From assembly GCA_022599575.1 (NCBI GenBank), contig JAHZMA010000104.1, positions 1 through 62,824 on the forward strand: a stretch of DNA of 62,824 nt. Reading direction: 5' to 3'. A program made the translations under genes and the position numbers. Origin of the DNA: Alphaproteobacteria bacterium (GTDB lineage Bacteria; Pseudomonadota; Alphaproteobacteria; JABAAW01; JAHZMA01). Shown one piece after another: positions 26,477-35,211 of this stretch (positions within the stretch are counted from its first letter, which is position 1; each line of letters starts with the position of its first letter). The notes beneath the pieces are model-generated. The model made no database searches, had not been told where the DNA came from, and worked only from the letters and a program-made list of their open reading frames with translations.

Positions 26477-27160
26477 CTATTGCTTGCTAATATCGCTATT
26501 ATCACCCATCGCAAAATGTGTCATTTCTGATAGGGGAATTTTTGACGAATTTGCTTCTGATGGAGTTGTTTCGGATGGGGTTGCTTCGGATAAGGTTGGC
26601 TGCATTTCCAAAACTTCTTCTGGCGGACGGTTCTTTGCCGCAATTGCTTCGGCCTTATCCACTTCACGCTGTAATTCTTCATAGCGACATAGCCCTAAAT
26701 CAGCAGGATTGCGTGGCACAAGATTATTATAATTCCAATGGCTACGTTCGCGAATCGCGGTAATTGTTTGTTTGGTTGTGCCAATTAAACGGCGCAACTG
26801 GGCATCGGTTAAATCAGGATAATGTTTCAAACACCATGCAATCGCCGCTGGCTTATCAGCACGTTTTGAAATAGGTGTGTAACGTGGCCCTTTATGCTGT
26901 TTAATCGGTTCGGGTAAATTGCTTTTTAATAAAATTAAATCGCGTGTTTCATCAGTTTCACATCGTTTAATTTCTTCTGCTGACAATTGTCCATTCATGA
27001 TAGGATCAAGCCCTGTAATCAGCGCGGATGTTTCGCCATTGGCAATCGCCTCAATTTCTAATTCATGCATACCGCAAAATTTCCCGATTTGCTTGAACGT
27101 AAGTGAGGTGTTTTCTATTAGCCACGCCGCAGTTGCACGCGGCATTAAAGGAACTGTCAT
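26477..27160 (-). CDS. trcR: Cell-cycle transcriptional regulator TrcR (DUF1013)
   Basis: 227 residues from the ATG at 27160, preceded by GGAG at six bases; the apparent longer start is a TTG that forms part of that ribosome site. Matches the alphaproteobacterial DUF1013/TrcR family: PLMPRATAAWLIENTSLTFKQIGKFCG is its conserved beginning, followed by IANGE, RSHWNYNNLVPRNPADLGLC and a C-terminal low-complexity tail (SEATPSETTPSEA). The helix-turn-helix-like middle (LTDAQLRRLIGTTKQTI) suggests DNA binding. Conservation is typical of core alphaproteobacterial genes linked to cell-cycle control. Confidence 0.88.
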   Translation of the reverse strand: MTVPLMPRATAAWLIENTSLTFKQIGKFCGMHELEIEAIANGETSALITGLDPIMNGQLSAEEIKRCETDETRDLILLKSNLPEPIKQHKGPRYTPISKRADKPAAIAWCLKHYPDLTDAQLRRLIGTTKQTITAIRERSHWNYNNLVPRNPADLGLCRYEELQREVDKAEAIAAKNRPPEEVLEMQPTLSEATPSETTPSEANSSKIPLSEMTHFAMGDNSDISKQ

Positions 27161-27245
27161 ATTATTCTCCAAAAATATTCAGTGATAATGTTTTGCATGG
27201 TAACAAAACGCTATCATAAAATCCAATAGAAAAATTAAATATCAT

Positions 27246-29273
27246 CTACTCATTCTTAAAATTACCGAAATCACCAAAATCATATGATTCTTCACTTTTA
27301 TTGGCATCAGGATTGGCAGGCACAAGCAATACTGGTTCTTCAGTAACACCCTTAATTTTATAGGGTGCTTCTTCTATCAATTGTTCGATACTACTGCTCT
27401 TCTTCTCAATTTCACTGCTTCTCTTCTCAATCTCATTACTCTTTTGTTCAACAGCTTCTACTTTTGCATCAATATCATCTACTTTTGCATCAATATCATC
27501 TAGCCTTTGTTGGATAATCACGGTTGTTTGTGCAGTTTGTTCCACTGTTTCGCTGGTTTTATTGACTGATTCAGCTATTTTTTCAATCACTGCCAATGTT
27601 TCTTTATTGGTGCTAGAGGCTTGGGTTAAAGCATCAGTACCTCTGATTTGAGCAATCTCTTCATCGGTAAATGAACTGCGATATTCTGGTAAATCATCGG
27701 CAACACCAAGCAAATCATTAACTGTTGCATCTTGATTGCTTAAACGCGTATCATTCTGCAAATAAGGCAATGTGTTTTCAGCCGCAACCCGTTTCGTGCC
27801 GTTATTGGTAGAAAAAAGCAATGCCAAAGATTGTTGCCATGCCTGAAAAATACGAAGCAAGCTAGGATTATCGGAATATTCTGCAAAAAGACCGCGCTCA
27901 AGCTGATTATCCAATTCAACCGCATCGGCATTCAAGGAACGTTGAATCCCTATTTCAAATAAATTCGCCAAGCTTCTTTCATCATTACGCGGATTAATAT
28001 TATTAAGCTGTATATAGCCACCACCCAACAATAAACGATAGTAAGATTGCTGCAACCGTGCAAACGCATTAGATGAATCCACCGCCGCCAAAATTTTCTT
28101 CACCTCTGCCGCAATCGTCTCAATAGAGCCAACATCATAAATTCCGATATTAGATTGCGACCATAATGCATTATTATATTGCACCAAAGCTGCTTCAAAA
28201 TTCGCAAGATTTTGCTGATATTCAATCATCGCAACCCGATTGCGCGATACCAGCACCATCGCCGACGCGCGCGCATGTTCGCGGGTAAGCCCCGTTCGCA
28301 ATAAAGGATAGGCATAAAACACATTGCTTAAATTCCAACCTAATTGTGAGCTGTAATTATGCCAACGCACAATATTACGCCGTGAAAACTGACTGCCGAA
28401 TAAGGCAAATTGCACCGATGGAAAAAGCCGCGTAATTTCACCATAGGCGCGCTGTTCCGAAATAAATTCTATTGCATCTTCCGATACATTCTCAAATGGT
28501 GTGAAAGTCCGAAATATTGATTGGTCTAGCTGTATGCCATCATAAAAATTAACGGGTATGCCAATTTTTGTAGCCTTTAATTTATAATTCTGCCGCTGGG
28601 CAATCAGTTGATTCAAGCGTGTGCGACTCGCCTGAAAATAGCGCAAAATGGTGATAATATCGTTGCTGATACGCAATAATTGTTTTTCTTCTTCTGGAAG
28701 CAATGAATTCACCACGTTAGAGAGACGGCTATCGCGGAGTAATTTATTAATCCGTGCCTGCTGAATACGTATCTGTTCACCATAACGTGCCGCAATGATA
28801 CCATTCCAATAAATATCAAGGCTTTGGTCAATCATTCGGGCTAATGTTAATGTTTCCAATAATTTTTGCTTTACATCTTCATCGGATGTGCCACGAATAT
28901 GGGCATAGGCAAGCTGATAATCTAAAAATTCCCATGTTTCAGCAACGCGCACATCATATTCTTGCGCGAAATTAATCGCTTGCTTTGCCGCTTCATCATT
29001 GGCTTGTGCTAAAAAATCTGGCCAGCGGCTAAATTGCTGTGGGCTTCTATCTTTACCCTCAAACTGCTGTGCCACTTGCTGTAAGTAACTCTCATAATGG
29101 ATTTTTACGCCAGCGGCTAACACATCAGAATGGCTGAGCATACCATCATCATCAATCTGCGCTGACGATGTAAAGGCAAGCCCAAACCATAGGAATAAAA
29201 CCACGCAAAAGCGTTTTGTTACCATTGGTAATGGCGATAATAGCGATAATTTTTTATGTGGGAAGCAAAACAT
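27246..29273 (-). CDS. TolC-like outer-membrane efflux protein with coiled-coil tail
   Basis: 675 residues. The signal peptide (about 18-40, ending SSAQ) follows a long n-region; the ATG at 29273 has AAAGGA seven bases upstream. Long helical, Gln/Ala-rich segments and NAEIIAARYGEQ- and FEAALVQYNNALW-like stretches resemble TolC-family efflux ducts. The last about 130 residues are unusual: a heptad-like coiled coil with DDIDAKV repeated and EIEKRSSEIEKKSSSIE, then an acidic FGDFGNF end. No inner-membrane partner is adjacent. An export duct is the best reading; the tail could bind peptidoglycan or a partner. Confidence 0.68.
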   Translation of the reverse strand: MFCFPHKKLSLLSPLPMVTKRFCVVLFLWFGLAFTSSAQIDDDGMLSHSDVLAAGVKIHYESYLQQVAQQFEGKDRSPQQFSRWPDFLAQANDEAAKQAINFAQEYDVRVAETWEFLDYQLAYAHIRGTSDEDVKQKLLETLTLARMIDQSLDIYWNGIIAARYGEQIRIQQARINKLLRDSRLSNVVNSLLPEEEKQLLRISNDIITILRYFQASRTRLNQLIAQRQNYKLKATKIGIPVNFYDGIQLDQSIFRTFTPFENVSEDAIEFISEQRAYGEITRLFPSVQFALFGSQFSRRNIVRWHNYSSQLGWNLSNVFYAYPLLRTGLTREHARASAMVLVSRNRVAMIEYQQNLANFEAALVQYNNALWSQSNIGIYDVGSIETIAAEVKKILAAVDSSNAFARLQQSYYRLLLGGGYIQLNNINPRNDERSLANLFEIGIQRSLNADAVELDNQLERGLFAEYSDNPSLLRIFQAWQQSLALLFSTNNGTKRVAAENTLPYLQNDTRLSNQDATVNDLLGVADDLPEYRSSFTDEEIAQIRGTDALTQASSTNKETLAVIEKIAESVNKTSETVEQTAQTTVIIQQRLDDIDAKVDDIDAKVEAVEQKSNEIEKRSSEIEKKSSSIEQLIEEAPYKIKGVTEEPVLLVPANPDANKSEESYDFGDFGNFKNE
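27458..27499 (-). repeat. Two exact 21-bp repeats encoding DDIDAKV units
   Basis: Identical 21-bp units at 27458-27478 and 27479-27499 code for one heptad each of the coiled-coil tail. Confidence 0.8.
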
Positions 29274-29352
29274 TGCTATATCCTTTGAGACTTATTGAGG
29301 CATTATTTTCCTATCATTCTCTCAATAATAAGCGAAAATTATGCCAATCAAG

Positions 29353-30660
29353 CTATTCCCCTATATCTGTACGATAAAAGCCCTCTTGCCAATCAATTTC
29401 GTTAATTATATTATAGGCAAGATTGCGCGCTTCTGCTAGTGTTTTTTGATTGATAGCGGTGATATTCAGCACCCTGCCACCATTGGCGTGATAATGCCCT
29501 TCAATCAGTTTTGTGCCTGCATGATAAATCACACCGTCTTTGCTGATTTTCTCTGCCTTATCTAGCCCGCGAATGATGCTACCTTTTTGATAGCTTTGCG
29601 GATAGCCCTTTGCCGCCATCACCACTGTAAGCGCAACAGAATCATCCAATTGCACTTCATCACGCAAATCACCTTGTGCCGCCTGTTCAAATAAGCTGAT
29701 AATATCATTTTGCAAACGTGGCAGAATCACCTGACATTCGGGGTCGCCCATACGGATATTAATTTCAATCACTTTCGCGCCCTCAGCGGTAAGCATGATG
29801 CCGAAAAATAAAATACCGCAATAGGGCATGCCCTCTTCTTGCATCGCCTTAACAAGTGGCTGTAAAATAGTCTCATCAATCTCTTGATTCAGCGCATCTG
29901 TTTCTTGCTTGGCTGGCGAAAACGCACCCATACCGCCCGTATTTAAGCCCTTATCGCCATCATAGGCGCGTTTATAATCTTGGGCTGTGCCAAAAAATTG
30001 CGCCTTACTGCCATCGCTAATGGCGAAGTATGAGAATTCTTCGCCTGCCATAAATTCTTCAATCACTAATTTTTTACCTGCATCGCCAAATTTACCCGAA
30101 ACCGCCTCATCAATCGCGGTTAAAGCGGATTCTAAATCTTCGGCAATCACCACCCCTTTGCCTGCCGCCAGCCCATCAGTTTTAATCACTATTTTGCCTT
30201 GATTGCTGGCATAGCCATTTTTATATTCATCACGCACATATTGTTTGGCTTCATCAGCATCATCAAAACAGGCAAATTTAGCAGTGGGAATGTTATATTT
30301 TTGCAATATCTGCTTCATCCAAATTTTAGAACCTTCTAATTGCGCGGCGGCTTGAGTGGGACCAAAAACAGGAATATTAACAGCGCGTATTTTATTAGCA
30401 ATGCCCTTAACAAGGGGGACTTCAGGGCCTACAATCACCAAATCAATTTTTTCTTCCACGCAATAATCAGCCAGCTGTTCATATGTACCTATTGCTTGTG
30501 GCACAATCTCACCAAATTCTCCCACTGTTTTTGCCATCGCATCACAGCCACGCCCCATATGCAATTTACCTAGCAAGGGGGATTTTCTTATTTTATCTGC
30601 CAGCGCATGTTCGCGCCCACCGCCGCCTATCAGTAAAATATTGCGTTTCTTATTCTTCAT
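29353..30660 (-). CDS. purD: Phosphoribosylamine-glycine ligase (GAR synthetase)
   Basis: ATP-grasp enzyme joining 5-phosphoribosylamine and glycine in purine synthesis. 435 residues. Motifs: LLIGGGGREHAL at the N-terminus, GPEVPLVKGIA, VIKTDGLAAGKGVVIA (ATP-binding), EEFMAGEEFSYF, GGMGAFSPA and NIRMGDPECQVILPRL with the metal ligands. Start overlaps lysA by 11 bases, so it is the last gene of an argH-lptM-lysA-purD transcript. Confidence 0.96.
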   Translation of the reverse strand: MKNKKRNILLIGGGGREHALADKIRKSPLLGKLHMGRGCDAMAKTVGEFGEIVPQAIGTYEQLADYCVEEKIDLVIVGPEVPLVKGIANKIRAVNIPVFGPTQAAAQLEGSKIWMKQILQKYNIPTAKFACFDDADEAKQYVRDEYKNGYASNQGKIVIKTDGLAAGKGVVIAEDLESALTAIDEAVSGKFGDAGKKLVIEEFMAGEEFSYFAISDGSKAQFFGTAQDYKRAYDGDKGLNTGGMGAFSPAKQETDALNQEIDETILQPLVKAMQEEGMPYCGILFFGIMLTAEGAKVIEINIRMGDPECQVILPRLQNDIISLFEQAAQGDLRDEVQLDDSVALTVVMAAKGYPQSYQKGSIIRGLDKAEKISKDGVIYHAGTKLIEGHYHANGGRVLNITAINQKTLAEARNLAYNIINEIDWQEGFYRTDIGE

Positions 30661-31879
30661 CTATCATCTCGTAACGTAACAATTCATCGATATCAATGCG
30701 CCGCCTTACCAATTTTGCCGCACCATCTTTTACCATAATTTCAGGTGCAAGCGCGCGCGCATTATAGGCAGAGCCCATCACCGCACCATAGGCGCCGCAA
30801 TCTTTTATCACCAGTAAATCTTCTTCACTGATAATCGGCATCTGGCGGGCTTTGGCAAACACATCACCTGTTTCGCAAATCGGCCCAACAATATCGTAAA
30901 TATCAGTTTCACCGCGCTGATTATGGGCAATCGGCACGATATTATGCCATGCCTGATACAGTGTGGGGCGCATTAAATCATTCATGGCGGCATCTAAAAT
31001 CGCAAATTTCTGCCCCTGACTTTGCTTAATCAAATTGATGCGGGTAAGCAACTCGCCCATATTGCCAACAATGCGACGACCCGGCTCCATATAGATTTTT
31101 TTATTGGCAAAAAATTCCTGCACCAATGCAGCATAATCAGCAATTTGCAGAATTTCTTCGCCTTTATACGCAATGCCTAGCCCGCCACCAATATCAACTG
31201 CTTCTAACGTGATGCCTTGCTGTTGAACATCATTCATGAATTCTCGCACTTTGCCGAATGCCAGCCGATAGGGTTCAAGCGATAATAATTGCGAGCCAAT
31301 ATGCACTGCCACCGCATGATTTTTCAGCATCGGGATTTTGCTTGCCTCTTGATAAATCTGCATCGCTTCATCAAATGACACGCCAAATTTATCGCCCTTG
31401 CGCCCCGTAGAAATTTTATCATGCGTGCCTGCATCAATATCAGGATTCACCCGCACCGCGATTTTACATGGGGTTTTTGGTGGCTGATTTTTGCAAATCT
31501 CCTTAATTTGTTGAAATTCTTGATAGGATTCAATATTGATTTGCACATCGGGGTGATGAATTGCCATTTCTAATTCTGCGCGATTTTTGCCAACGCCCGA
31601 AAAAATAATCGGCTTCATTTTTGTCTTCAGCGCACGGGTTAATTCGCCTGCCGAGACAATATCAGCCCCCGCACCTAATTGCGCCAATTCTTTCAACACG
31701 GCAAGATTGCCATTGGCTTTGACCGCATAGCAAATAGTGGCATCAAGCCCTGCAAAGCTATCGGCAAATTGTTGATAATTACCGCGCAATAAATCCGCAT
31801 CATAAATATAGCATGGCGTGCCATATTGTTCGGCAATGGAACGGTACAAAGTTTCATCATGAAGTGGTTTCATATTCAT
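30650..31879 (-). CDS. lysA: Diaminopimelate decarboxylase
   Basis: PLP enzyme for the last step of lysine synthesis (meso-diaminopimelate to lysine plus CO2). 409 residues, alanine-racemase fold. The PLP lysine is in CYAVKANGN near residue 53; further motifs are HIGSQL, the GGGLGI phosphate loop, EPGRRIVGN and CGAYGAVMGSAYN near the C-terminus with the active-site Tyr. The start codon overlaps the lptM stop (ATGA). Order argH-lptM-lysA is conserved in alphaproteobacteria. Confidence 0.96.
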   Translation of the reverse strand: MNMKPLHDETLYRSIAEQYGTPCYIYDADLLRGNYQQFADSFAGLDATICYAVKANGNLAVLKELAQLGAGADIVSAGELTRALKTKMKPIIFSGVGKNRAELEMAIHHPDVQINIESYQEFQQIKEICKNQPPKTPCKIAVRVNPDIDAGTHDKISTGRKGDKFGVSFDEAMQIYQEASKIPMLKNHAVAVHIGSQLLSLEPYRLAFGKVREFMNDVQQQGITLEAVDIGGGLGIAYKGEEILQIADYAALVQEFFANKKIYMEPGRRIVGNMGELLTRINLIKQSQGQKFAILDAAMNDLMRPTLYQAWHNIVPIAHNQRGETDIYDIVGPICETGDVFAKARQMPIISEEDLLVIKDCGAYGAVMGSAYNARALAPEIMVKDGAAKLVRRRIDIDELLRYEMIDEE

Positions 31880-32055
31880 TGTGTTGTCTCATCATCAATG
31901 GTCACTGGAAATTGGGTTTCTGTTTTTGCTTCCTCTTTTGCAGGATAGGTAAATAAAGGTTTGCCATCGGGGTGTTTCACATTCACCTTATTACCGCAAG
32001 CTGTTAATGCCAATATTGCTAGCAGTAAGATTATTCTTTGAATGGTTTGCTTCAT
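31876..32055 (-). CDS. lptM: Small LptM/YifL-type lipoprotein
   Basis: 59 residues. A basic start (MKQTIQR) is followed by a Leu/Ile-rich signal segment and the lipobox LTACGNK, then a short tail with DGKPLFTYP. LptM in E. coli assists LptD maturation in the outer membrane; the family is recognised by the lipobox-CG start and position next to lysA. Here it overlaps argH (ATGA, 32052-32055) and lysA (ATGA, 31876-31879). Assignment rests on position and lipobox; the family's C-G-x-K-G-P-L consensus is partly eroded (CGNKVNV). Confidence 0.78.
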   Translation of the reverse strand: MKQTIQRIILLLAILALTACGNKVNVKHPDGKPLFTYPAKEEAKTETQFPVTIDDETTQ

Positions 32056-33452
32056 GATAGACTAGCTTTTGCCTGCTTGATGGCTTCGCGCACCCGTGCG
32101 GGCGCCGTGCCACCAAATGATGTGCGCGTTTCAACTGCCCGTTTCACATCTAGCACAGCATAGACATCATCAGAAATATCACTATGGAATGTTTGCAACT
32201 CCGATAGTGACAAATCAATCAAACGGCATTGTTTTTTTTCTGCCAGTGCCACCGCTTCGCCCGTAATATGATGGGCATCGCGGAACGGAATATTTAATTT
32301 CTGCACCAGCCAATCAGCAAAATCAGTGGCTTCTGGAAAGCCCTTTTGCAAATCTTGCAACATTTTTTCAGGATAAAACACCATGCCTTCTAACATGCCT
32401 ATCATGGCTTTTTGCATCAGCACTAGCGCATCATAGGCATCGAATAAAGGCGGTTTATCTTCTTGCATATCTTTGCTATAGGCAAGCGGTAATGCTTTCA
32501 TCACATGGGCAAGAGTAATGAAATCGCCTAATATTCTGCCAGATTTTGCGCGCACCAATTCAGCGGCATCGGGGTTTTTCTTTTGTGGCATAATTGATGA
32601 GCCGCTAGTGAATGAATCATCGATTCGGCAATAGCCAAATTGCACCGAAGACCATAACACAAATTCTTCTGCCAACCGCGAGAAATGAGTGGCGGCAATC
32701 ACCGCAACGCCTAAAAATTCCATCACAAAATCGCGTGCCGATACCGCATCAAGCGAATTTTTCATTACCCCATCAAAGCCTAATGTTTGTGCCACCATCT
32801 GCCTATCAATCGGGAATGATGTGCCTGCCAAAGCGGCCGCCCCTAATGGCGAGTGATTAACCCGCTTCCGACAATCAGCAAAACGTTCAGAATCACGGGC
32901 GAACATTTCAAAATATGCCATCAAATGATGCCCCAATGTGACGGGTTGCGCGGTTTGCAAATGGGTAAAACCCGCCATCACCGATTCAGTATGTTGTTCG
33001 GCGCGCACCAATATCACCTTCAGCAAGGTTTGATAATTTTGCTGTAATTCATCGATGGCATCGCGAATATATAATCTAAAATCAGTCGCCACTTGGTCGT
33101 TACGGCTACGTGCGGTATGTAATCTGCCTGCTGATGCACCGATTTTTTGCGTTAATGCCTGTTCGATATTCATGTGAATATCTTCTAATTGACGCGAGAA
33201 TGTAAACTCACCACTTGCAATTTCTGCGGAAATTTCATTTAAGCCCGCACACATTTGCGCCGCATCTTCATCAGTAATAATGCCAGTTTCAGCCAACATC
33301 GCGCAATGGGCAAGCGAGGTTTGAATATCTTGTGCGTAAAGTTTTTTATCGACATCAATCGATACATTGATGGCATCCATCACCGCAGATGCGCCCGCAC
33401 TAAAGCGTCCACCCCACATTTTATTTTTTTCAGTATCAATCTTATCATTCAT
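32052..33452 (-). CDS. argH: Argininosuccinate lyase
   Basis: Cleaves argininosuccinate to arginine and fumarate. 466 residues from the ATG at 33452; a longer frame from 33494 adds 14 residues unlike the family. Recognisable: KMWGGRFS start, HMNIEQAL, the TARSRNDQVATDFRLY block, AGFTHLQTAQPVTLGHH with the catalytic His, and the signature GSSIMPQKKNPDAAEL near residue 280. It shares a divergent intergenic region with the thioredoxin-like gene and leads the operon. Confidence 0.96.
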   Translation of the reverse strand: MNDKIDTEKNKMWGGRFSAGASAVMDAINVSIDVDKKLYAQDIQTSLAHCAMLAETGIITDEDAAQMCAGLNEISAEIASGEFTFSRQLEDIHMNIEQALTQKIGASAGRLHTARSRNDQVATDFRLYIRDAIDELQQNYQTLLKVILVRAEQHTESVMAGFTHLQTAQPVTLGHHLMAYFEMFARDSERFADCRKRVNHSPLGAAALAGTSFPIDRQMVAQTLGFDGVMKNSLDAVSARDFVMEFLGVAVIAATHFSRLAEEFVLWSSVQFGYCRIDDSFTSGSSIMPQKKNPDAAELVRAKSGRILGDFITLAHVMKALPLAYSKDMQEDKPPLFDAYDALVLMQKAMIGMLEGMVFYPEKMLQDLQKGFPEATDFADWLVQKLNIPFRDAHHITGEAVALAEKKQCRLIDLSLSELQTFHSDISDDVYAVLDVKRAVETRTSFGGTAPARVREAIKQAKASLS

Positions 33453-33495
33453 GATAATTATCTTCACTTTATAACTTAATAATGGCATTATCATT

Positions 33496-33509
33496 GCATA
33501 TTATTATGC
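33496..33509. promoter_or_regulatory. Short palindrome in the argH/tlpA divergent region
   Basis: GCATA-TTAT-TATGC at 33496-33509 is a perfect 5-bp inverted repeat between divergent argH and the thioredoxin-like gene. It could be a minor operator; evidence is position and symmetry only. Confidence 0.25.
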
Positions 33510-33585
33510 TATGACAATGAATTATTACCAGTTTTTTAGGCAATTTTACAACCTAATTATCACATTATTTATCACTATTGCTGTG

Positions 33586-34161
33586 ATGATGCGTAAATTT
33601 TTGCTTATTTTACCAATTATCGCGCTTTTGCAAAGTTTTGCATCAATGGCCAACGCACAAACAGAAGGTTATGATGGACGCCATCCCGTTTTTAACGGCT
33701 ATCTAACCGATGATGCGCCCAAACCCGTTAATTTGCACCATTATCGCGACAATATTGTGTTTTTGGTGTTCTGGGCAACATGGTGCCAACGTTGCGTGAA
33801 GCAGTTGAAAATTATGGATAGCCTCTATAACGCTGCCGAAAATAAGAAAATTATTTTCTTACCTATCAATATCGATTTTCGTGGCGTGCAACTGGTACAA
33901 AAAGCCTATGAATCTTATGGCATTAAAAATTTGCGCCCCGTAACAGATGAATTTGGTAAATCAGTGAAATATATGAATGTATCCGTATTGCCAACCACAA
34001 TTGTGCTTGATGAAAATGGCGTGACGCGCAAACGTATCATCGGGCAACGCAAATGGAATATTGACTATATCAATCGCATCATTTTGGATGTAAAAGAAAG
34101 CCAAGAAACCGAACAAACGCAAAAAATTGAAACATTCAAAGATAACCAACTCAAGCAATAA
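33586..34161 (+). CDS. TlpA-like periplasmic thioredoxin
   Basis: About 191 residues from the ATG pair at 33586/33589; a longer frame from 33511 adds a second hydrophobic segment and is less likely. The signal peptide (FLLILPIIALLQSFASMANAQ region) ends before a thioredoxin fold with the redox motif WATWCQRC. A cis-Pro region VSVLPTTIVLDENG follows near residue 155. TlpA-like proteins reduce cysteines of cytochromes or copper proteins in the periplasm. A tlpA copy divergent from argH is common in alphaproteobacteria. The C-terminal tail (ESQETEQTQKIE) is acidic and low in complexity. Confidence 0.82.
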   Translation: MMRKFLLILPIIALLQSFASMANAQTEGYDGRHPVFNGYLTDDAPKPVNLHHYRDNIVFLVFWATWCQRCVKQLKIMDSLYNAAENKKIIFLPINIDFRGVQLVQKAYESYGIKNLRPVTDEFGKSVKYMNVSVLPTTIVLDENGVTRKRIIGQRKWNIDYINRIILDVKESQETEQTQKIETFKDNQLKQ

Positions 34162-34166
34162 TAAAA

Positions 34167-35204
34167 ATGAAATTACCATTACCACATAACGCCAAAACTA
34201 ATGAAGCATTAGTCACCACATTAACAACGCAAAGTTTTAAGCGTTTTGCCGACCGCACCGCCTTTATTTACGATAAGAATGCAGTTTCTTATCATCAATT
34301 ATCCAATATGTTGATGGAAGCATCGGAACAATTATTACATAAAAACTTGTCTCATGGCGATCATTTGTTGATTTATTCACCCGACCCACAGCTGATTGCC
34401 AGCGTGTTTTTAGGCGCGTTACGGGCGAAAATTATACCGGGAATTATTCCTGTTGGCTTGAATGAACAACAACTAAATATGGTATTAAGCGAAGCAAAAG
34501 CAAAATTAATATTATGCGACCGCAATTTCGCCACGCAATTTCGTGGCATTGAAAAATATGGTACAAAATTTTTATACCGTTTGCCAACATTAGATGCCAA
34601 AACCACCAAGCAAAAGCAATATATTTGGGGTAAGAATTTTTTGGTTTTTGCAGGCGCAACTTGCGAATATCCGCATTGTCTTATTTCATCCACGCGTTTT
34701 TTGGAACCGATAGCACAAGCCGAGCGTAATCGTTTTGAACTTACCATTGATGATAAGGTTTTTTGTGCCGCAGGGCTTTCGGGTGTTGCCGCATTGGTGA
34801 ATGGTTTTTTATGTCCGCTTTTATACGGCATGACCACGATTTTCGCTAATATTTGGACATCGCCACGCAAACTGACCGATATGATGCACGAATATCAGCC
34901 ACGTATCATCATCGCCAATCTTTCACAATATCAGGCAATGATGAAAAATGTACCACCCAGCCTGTTGAAAGATGCCCTACGCGCCACCAATTATTGCATC
35001 GCAGTGGGCGAGGCATTAAACAAACAAACGGCAGATGAATGGCAAGAATTAACGGATTTACAGCTGATAGAACAGCCAATTTTACTCACTGGCTCGCGCC
35101 ATGCCAACGATCTTGCCTATGCGGCCGCCAATGATTCATATGATAGAGATTTACTGAAACAAAACCAGCAACATTCTTTATGGCAGAAATTATTTAAGGT
35201 GTGA
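34167..35204 (+). CDS. Truncated, degenerate AMP-binding (adenylate-forming) protein
   Basis: 345 residues. The N-terminal part resembles adenylate-forming enzymes: an AFIYDKNAVSYHQL entry, then LGALRAKIIPGIIPVGLNEQQLNMVLSEAKAKLILCD, as in acyl-CoA ligases. The ATP P-loop (usually S/T-SGTTG-x-PK) is reduced to FAGATCEYPHCLISS. The TGD, hinge and whole C-terminal lid domain are absent. No stop codon or frameshift lies inside, so it is an intact reading frame, not obvious decay. It starts five bases after the thioredoxin-like gene. It may be a non-catalytic binding protein or a relic under weak selection. Confidence 0.75.
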   Translation: MKLPLPHNAKTNEALVTTLTTQSFKRFADRTAFIYDKNAVSYHQLSNMLMEASEQLLHKNLSHGDHLLIYSPDPQLIASVFLGALRAKIIPGIIPVGLNEQQLNMVLSEAKAKLILCDRNFATQFRGIEKYGTKFLYRLPTLDAKTTKQKQYIWGKNFLVFAGATCEYPHCLISSTRFLEPIAQAERNRFELTIDDKVFCAAGLSGVAALVNGFLCPLLYGMTTIFANIWTSPRKLTDMMHEYQPRIIIANLSQYQAMMKNVPPSLLKDALRATNYCIAVGEALNKQTADEWQELTDLQLIEQPILLTGSRHANDLAYAAANDSYDRDLLKQNQQHSLWQKLFKV

Positions 35205-35211
35205 TATAGCG

